From Grammothele lineata (taxonomy: Eukaryota > Basidiomycota > Agaricomycetes > Polyporales > Polyporaceae): a stretch of 64,000 nucleotides of DNA. A model generated the notes under the pieces. That model did no database searches. It was not told where the DNA came from and was given only the letters and a program-made list of their open reading frames with translations. The stretch is taken from assembly GCA_002150815.3 (NCBI GenBank), contig NDFF03000316.1, forward strand, positions 186,001 to 250,000. The letters are read 5' to 3'. Numbering within the stretch: the stretch's first letter is position 1; the number at the start of each line of letters is the position of its first letter. Shown here one piece after another: positions 58,104 to 64,000 of the stretch. Made by a program: the position numbers and the translations under genes.

Positions 58104-58879
58104 GTTAGCCCAGGTGTTAGACGTGTCTGTATAATGTACTCTTATGCTTTGTACTGCGATCATATCCGATTTTGATGATGAAAGAAAAAAAAGCAGTAGT
58201 GTGGCAAGACGGGGAGTCGAACTCAGAGCCTGTCCACAGGAGTCAGGACATAGACGCCATGGCGACGACGACGGGCTTTGGCGTTCGTCCTCAGGACTCT
58301 CATGTTCTCCTCCTAACAACTCACGGCTCTTGCGCGACAATCCACTTCCCCTCTGACGTGATAACACTCGTCAAACCCAGCTGGTCAAGGCATGTCGTCG
58401 GCACTCCGCACACCGAGTCGTCGGAATTGAAGCGCTAGACGGCGGGGTCCCGGGTGTGTATACGCTGCCGCAATCCCGCGCGCACGCGCTAGGCTCATTC
58501 GTCGAAAAGCGGAGTATGGCCGGGTGGGAATAAGGTGAATAGACCTAACTTCATCCGAACGGCGCCAGGAGCTCGTGGCGGGAATGGGAATGGTTGCCGG
58601 GCAGAAGCCTCCTCGGTGCTGATCTCCGCTGGGCGTAGTGGACGTTATACCCGGGCCGTACACGTCTGTATGTATGTCAACTGTCACTATTGCATCTTTC
58701 CTTTTCCTGCGAGGTGTGCTGTTCGTCTTCAAGGGTCGGGGAGCGTGCGCCGTAGCGGCCGGGACCGCCCGCGGGCGTGCTTCTATCCACATCATCCCAC
58801 CCGTTCTTCCCGCCTTCCCCGCTTGACGTTCTATCCTCGAGCCTTCTATCCCAAGGAACGCAGGTATAAGCTCAGAGCT
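58104..58879. other. Intergenic, including an A-rich run
   Basis: This is the 3' flank of gene D followed by upstream sequence of the next gene. An A-rich run sits at about 58184-58193, next to a tRNA-like motif that I rejected. An in-frame ATG at 58535 could extend the next gene upstream. Confidence 0.4.
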
Positions 58880-59921
58880 ATGTCCGCAGCCAAATCGGAT
58901 CTCATACCGCAAGCCCAGAGTGGCAACATACCTTTGTCGTCACCTACCGTCGGCGTTCACATGGCCAAGCCCCCTGTGACCTCACTGCATTGTCCTGATG
59001 GCGGCGACGGGCGTCTGCTCTGCTCAAAATACTTCAAGACAGCTTCACCGCTTCGGAAGACATGCTCCCCTCTCCTTCGTCTTAACCCCCTCCACGTTTC
59101 CCCCATCACTGATCTCCGGGGTACCAATGGAAGGTCATGGTACGTCGAGTTCCATGTGAAGAGAGATATTGCACCTGATAACCTCTACGTTGGCAGAGCC
59201 ATATCGCGTTCGTGTTCCCCTCCCGCCCAACGTCGACCATTCCTTTGTACCATGGCGAGTACTAGATAAGGATGGCAACGGCGGCGGCATGCGACTGTCT
59301 CGCTTCGTGAAGCACCACGAAGCGCGTATGCGTATCAACGGCACGGCCCTTCGGACTCACCAGCTGGAGGAAATCCATGCTCGCGATCCTTACTGGGTTG
59401 CCCAGTCGTCGGTACACCCCAGTGTCGTCTTCAGCAGCCGGATGGATATCTTTGAGGACATGTCTTTCGGCCGCTTACCCCCCATGTTTTACGTCGACTG
59501 CTGTCCGGTGCGCACGCACTTTCCCAGTCGTCTCTTCCTTCCCGCTTTCTCTGACGTCATCTCCGCAGTTCCCGCACGAGCCTTGGCCAAGTATACATCG
59601 GTTCTACACGAGCGGGCAGCAGCTCTGTGACTTCGTCGCCCAGATCGCCCCCCGTCAGGTCGCCTGGTTCCTTAGCATGGTACGCGTCCCGTTCGTCCTC
59701 CGCCATCTCGAGTTTCAGACCGATCTGACGGATACCATACCACACAGCGCGCGGAAGATGTGGACAAGTGGCGGATAGGCAACAAACGCAGGCCTGAATG
59801 GCTCCGGTGGCGACGCAACCCGACGCTGGACGCCATCTCCATCGTCGCTATCCGACGCACGCTCCCAGACGCGCGGGGGGATGTGTGCTACTTCCCCGAA
59901 ATCGAGATATGTATCGAGTAG
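58880..59921 (+). CDS. Unrecognised conserved-looking protein
   Basis: Four exons give 278 residues: 58880-59120, 59197-59507, 59569-59679, 59748-59921. Phases match at each junction, and the three downstream exons have ordinary protein composition: PPNVDHSFVPWRVLDKDG, MRLSRFVKHHEARMRING, IHARDPYWVAQ, MDIFEDMSFGRLPPMF, then EPWPSIHRFYTSGQQLCDF, PEWLRWRRNPTLDAISIVAI. I do not recognise a domain. The first donor (GTACCA at 59121) is weak but is the only one that keeps phase, and the N-terminus is uncertain: an in-frame ATG at 58535 would add 115 residues. There is no signal peptide or membrane span. Confidence 0.7.
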
Positions 59922-60409
59922 ACGGACTTCCCGCAATTATCTTATTGTGATAATTATTGCACTGAAAGGCGGTGGATTGTTCACTAGACATGAAGCTTGG
60001 GGTCGAGCGTCGAGGTCTGGCGGACGCAAGGCGGGTATATGGTAGTCGCTCGAAGTCTATTATCAACGGACGCTCCAAGCTCTCTCGCGTCACCGGATCA
60101 ATCTGTCTGAGTTACAGGATTTTGTGGTTTCTGTTTAACTTCCCGTATAGGTATATCTGACTGAAGCCAATCGGTAACATCCACGTCTGGGTGTTAATCT
60201 GTCGCGTTTAACGCGGAGACCCTGCGGTCCGTAGACGGCAGTAACCTCAGACAGCGCGGGGATTGGACGCTTGACAATGCTGTTCAATGCAGACAGACAT
60301 GATGCTTGTTGGACCAGGTCGTTTACATTCGGTCAGAAACATGGAGTAGAGACATACGCGTACATTGTGCATGACTAACGATGACTTCTCGCCCTCAGGA
60401 ATCTTATAA
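59922..60409. other. Intergenic, nothing recognised
   Basis: Convergent 3' flanks of the unrecognised gene and the EF-hand/ZZ gene. It is A/T-richer around 59935-59965 and 60100-60160. No coding exon or RNA could be supported. Confidence 0.5.
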
Positions 60410-63400
60410 TTACGGCGTCCGGCTACCCTGCCCGCCCAGCAGAGCCTGTAGCAAACCCTCGATTCTGTTCATCTGTCCCGTGAGTGCTGCTATTTGCGTC
60501 TCGAGCGCCGTAAGACGCTCCTCTGTCTTCGAGTTCGCCCCTTCACTCTCGTCACCCTCGCTGACCTTGTCCATACATCGCACCAGGGTGTGCGCACCCC
60601 GATGGTCACCTGCATCAACACCTCCTTTCTCATCGCAAGCCATGCAAACGAAGACGTTCGCGTCCTCTGCGAAATGAATCAGCAGCAGGATCAATTCCTG
60701 AGGCAGCTTCTAAGAGACGTACCTGGGCAGTCGACGCAATACCAGCAAGGCCGACTGATAGGACCGGAGCAGGAAACACATGTCAGCGTCGGAACCTCAT
60801 CTTCCGACTCTGACTCAGAATCCGACGGCGCGCCCTCCAGACGGTGACGAAACAGCCTGACAGGCTGGGTGATTGGGGTCCCGAACACGCCATCTGTCTG
60901 TTTCTCTCTATCGGCGTCGGCTTTGTCACCTTCGCCAGACTCTGCAACGCCGTCCGTCGCGTCTTCAACCACATCTTGCGCCTTGCTAGCATCGCTATCG
61001 CCCGCGCTCACGGCCATCGTTCCCGCGACGTCAGCACCCGGAGGGTTCGGGGTCTGGGCCCGCGCGGCCGCAGCGGCACGATCGAGCAAGCCGTTCGCGC
61101 GCGCGAGGCCCGCCGTCGCCGCGCGGAGCACCCTTCCGATCTCACGTTCGTGCAGGATGCCCGTCCGGACCTTGGCGAGGTCGTGCGAGGGCAGGTGCGG
61201 CGCGGAGATGTCGTCGCGCGTCTTGATCGTCGCCCCGACGCACGCGGGCGCCTCGCAGAAGTCGAAGGTGAAGCGCTTGCCGCACGAGAGGCAGATGACC
61301 CGCGCGCCGAAGATGTCCCGCCCGCAGGCGTCGCAGACGATTTGGCTGGGGGTGGGGATGGGCGTGTCAGCGCACGTACGGGAAAACGCAAGAGAAGGCA
61401 GGGGGCTCACAAGTGAGCGGCCACGGGCCGCTGTCGGTAGTCCTTGAGGACATAGTAGCATCGCAGCTCGTCGAACGTCGAAGTGCGGTCGAGGACCGCG
61501 AACCGGACGAGGTCTTCAGACGTCGTCTGCCCGTCCTCTTCTCGCTGCACGAGCTCGAGGTATTCCCTCCGCCGGTCCCGCCGGTCCTTGATGTACGACC
61601 ATGAGAAGAGCTTCTTCCGTGCTATATCGCACGCCGCGCCCAGCGCGTATTTCCACAGCGCGCGAATGCGGTTCTCGTCGAACTCTGCCGGAGGTGGGCG
61701 CGCGACGAGGATGTCGGCAGGTACACGCTTGAACAGGAAGGGTAGGGTGAGCTCCGCCTCGTCGGTGCCCCACTTTCCAGAGAACGTCGCGCCGTCGTCC
61801 CCGAGCGTGCCTGTGTAGAAGGTCTTGCCCATCCGCACTGCGTAGGTGCACGCGAAGTGGTACTCGATGGTATTGTCGTCTTTCGTCTTGTACCCGCCAA
61901 GAACTGTGAACGTCGTTCCGTATGCGTGGACTCCGCTAGCTTCGAAAGTGTGTGATTCGGCTGATGCGTGGAAGCAGATGTTCATCATCGGGGCGGAGGC
62001 CCAAAGCTCTTGCGTCCCTACAAGACCGTGCCAACGACCTAGGCTAAGAGAGAGACGTCAGATCTCTGGTCATTGATAACGCAATTTAGCTTACATCATG
62101 CGGACGGCATCGTCCGCGAGAGAATCGGCCTCCGTGATTTTGTCTTCATCTTGAGGACCATACAAGTCGTCCGCGGAAGAAGGATAGTTCAGTAGCGTGG
62201 ACACGTCGACGTTCTTGTCTTCTTTCTCATCGTCATACGGGACCTCCAGCCACTCGAGCTGGCGGAGGTTCTCGAGGGACCACCACTTCTCGTCATCATG
62301 CCAGTAATCAAACTAGGAGGAAAGATCAACGTCCAGCGCGGCCTCGGACGAAGGTTTGATTACGTACAAGTTCGCTGGCCCAGATTTTGAACTGCTGACC
62401 AACGTCCAGTTGCTGCTGCTTGAAGAGGACTGGAAGTCATCAGGTATAGAACGATCGTGACACGCGTCAATCAACTCACCTTCGAGATCGTTGTGTCGGC
62501 GGGCGACAGCATCAAACACCCAGACGATGGTGTCCGCAGAGTCCCACAGCTCATCCTTGTGGATGACCCTAGTCCTGCATTGTCGAAATATCTCAAAATC
62601 CCTTCGAAGGAGAAGGTATAGAAGGGGGAAGAGGTACTACCGTTCTCGTTCAGATGGAATAGCCAGTTAGGGTGGGAGCATGAGAAACGTACCTTCTCGA
62701 TTCTTCCAGGACCGGTTACTAGCGACAGCGTATCCATGGCGTCGATGTCATACCGCACGGTCTCAAGCCCCTCCCGCAGCCGCTGCTCCTCGGCGTCAAC
62801 GTAGCTCTTGAACCGGTCTTGCAGCGCCTCCGTTTGATACGTTGAGACGAAAGAAGAGGTGAGTGTATTGGCGCGCTTCCATACGGTCTGTAAGTACTTA
62901 TCGATGGCATTGCGATTCGAAGAGTGGATGAGAGGCCGAATCGAGAACATCTTCGCACAGAGCTCTATGATCTTGTCTATGTAGGAGGTCGCCGTCATTT
63001 GCCATCCTGTACGTCAACGATGTTAGAATTCAGGACCGCGTTCGAAAGAGGGAAGGACGTACCGATAGCCCAGTAGGCGAGCCAGTGAGGGAGGCTGTGC
63101 AGTGTCCGATCAGATCCTGTATGGAGATTAGAGGAATTGACGCACCTCCACCCCTGGGGTCTAGAGGAGGTAAACTTATTCACTTCCGCGATAGTGATGA
63201 AGCCCGAAGCGTCGTCATCGAAGGCCTCGGCGATGGGCTGTAACTTGTTGATCGTTATCCACTCGACTGCCCACTCGTCTTCCTCAGCTATTCGAGATTC
63301 GCTCTTTCCCTCAGGCAAATTCCGTTTCTTCTCTTCGATCAGCTGCCGGTAGTAATCGCGAAGCGCTAGCACAAAGTGACGGGCTTTGACGTGCCCCGGC

Positions 63401-64000
63401 CAGCGCTAGGAAGGTGCCCATAGCTCATCAGCAAGCATATGTCAGGGTAAGAGATGGATGCGTACCATCTCCTTCCAGATATTATGGATGTCCTGCACCA
63501 ACATGAGCTCAGGGCATTGACGCTCTGGTTCGGCAACACTCACTTGGTCAAGAATTCTTTCGTGAGATCCCGACGTGACCGCCGCGATAACGCGATCGCT
63601 CGCGTGAGTCACCATCCGCTCCATGTCTTCCTTGAGCTCCCGCTGCTGCATTTGGAACTTGCGTTCGAACACCTCCAAGTTCTTCTCGATCGCGTTTTGT
63701 GGGTTCTCGAACAAGTCCCGCTTCACCACACTGAGCTCATCGTCCCCGGTATGGCTATTGTGCTCCGCGCCGCTCTCGCGATCGCGTTTTCCGACCGCGA
63801 CCGTCGATGAAGGCTTGAACTTGAGCATCTCCTTGAGCGCATCGTTGCTACCCATCACAGCAGTCGGCCCACCACGCTTCTGGACGAGCGCGGTGAGCTC
63901 GAGCTGCTCCGCGGAGACCGCGCGGGTCGCGAAGAACTCGAGTACGGCATCGAGCTTCGCGTCGAGCGCGCGCAGCTGCCGGTTGGCGTCATCGATGCCC
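60410..64000 (-). CDS. EF-hand and ZZ-type zinc-finger protein, partial
   Basis: Eleven exons on the minus strand, running off the right edge: (64000)-63544, 63492-63466, 63405-63146, 63094-63063, 63006-62693, 62591-62480, 62429-62368, 62312-62095, 62043-61411, 61345-60723, 60666-60410. They encode the last 997 residues; the N-terminus is outside. In order: coiled-coil-like helices (KNLEVFERKFQMQQRELKED); a segment with DYYRQLIEEKK and a full EF-hand loop, DDDASGFITIAE, with all ligand positions, then GWSLPHWLAYWAIGW; a helical region; a beta-rich region (TYAVRMGKTFYTGTLGDDG); a first Cys cluster (CDACGRDIF..CLSC..FDFC); a second Cys-rich ZZ-like cluster (CVSC, CWYCVDC, CMAC, His pair); and a C-terminal coiled coil. 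It resembles large calcium-binding ZZ proteins common in Agaricomycetes, of unknown role. Confidence 0.88.

Noticed and set aside
58195..58240. tRNA-like T-arm on the minus strand (GAGTTCGACTCC followed by a T-rich run)
   Set aside because: The T-stem does not pair, no A box or D-arm is found at the right distance, and no matching acceptor strand exists upstream.
1..64000. CRISPR arrays, rRNA, bacterial operons or ribosome-binding sites
   Set aside because: The window is eukaryotic, with spliced genes throughout; no regularly spaced repeats or rRNA-like sequence were seen.

Overview
Organism. The window is nuclear DNA of a filamentous basidiomycete, most likely an Agaricomycete (polypore-like). 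It is GC-rich, its genes carry many short introns of roughly 50-70 nt, and it encodes families typical of that group: several DUF6533 seven-transmembrane proteins, a fungal aquaporin-like protein, ATG5, a fungal DUF218 protein and an EF-hand/ZZ-finger protein. I see no rRNA, tRNA, CRISPR array or intact transposon.

Layout. 0.5-2.4 kb: a glycine-rich protein with a separate N-terminal domain. 3.3-5.2 kb (minus) and 16.5-17.8 kb (plus): two related, poorly resolved loci in inverted orientation that share a core promoter. 7.8-9.5 kb: a MIP/aquaporin gene with altered NPA boxes. 12.3-14.4 kb: an unrecognised Ala/Pro-rich basic protein. 18.2-20.2 kb (minus): DUF6533 gene E. 21.9-23.1 kb (minus): a multi-pass TspO-like membrane protein, divergent from ATG5 (23.6-24.9 kb), which is followed by a DUF218 protein (25.1-26.4 kb). 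27.7-29.5 kb and 34.1-35.8 kb (minus): DUF6533 genes A and B. 36-45 kb: no convincing gene, but diverged direct duplications. 45.2-49.5 kb: a 1349-residue ankyrin protein. 51.1-52.9 kb and 56.3-58.1 kb (plus): DUF6533 genes C and D, on either side of a quinone oxidoreductase (53.1-54.5 kb, minus). 58.9-59.9 kb: an unrecognised gene. 60.4 kb to the right edge (minus): a partial EF-hand/ZZ-finger protein.

Main result. Working out exons by hand and comparing the paralogs shows that all five DUF6533 genes can be read only if an exon of exactly 2 nt is included just before a conserved Cys codon. The four close paralogs A-D carry a second 2-nt exon further downstream. A-D share a 13-exon structure whose exon lengths are mostly identical (56, ~35, ~164, 2, 62, 98, ~83, 2, 147, 16, 49, ~53 nt, then a variable last exon). 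Three of the four also have a GC-AG intron at the same position. Gene B carries a frameshift in exon 7. These models come from reading the sequence and comparing paralogs; transcripts would settle them.

How genes may relate. A and B (minus) and C and D (plus) flank a duplicated, gene-poor centre, which suggests a family expanded by local duplication. The other genes are ordinary housekeeping or unclassified genes with no evident shared pathway.
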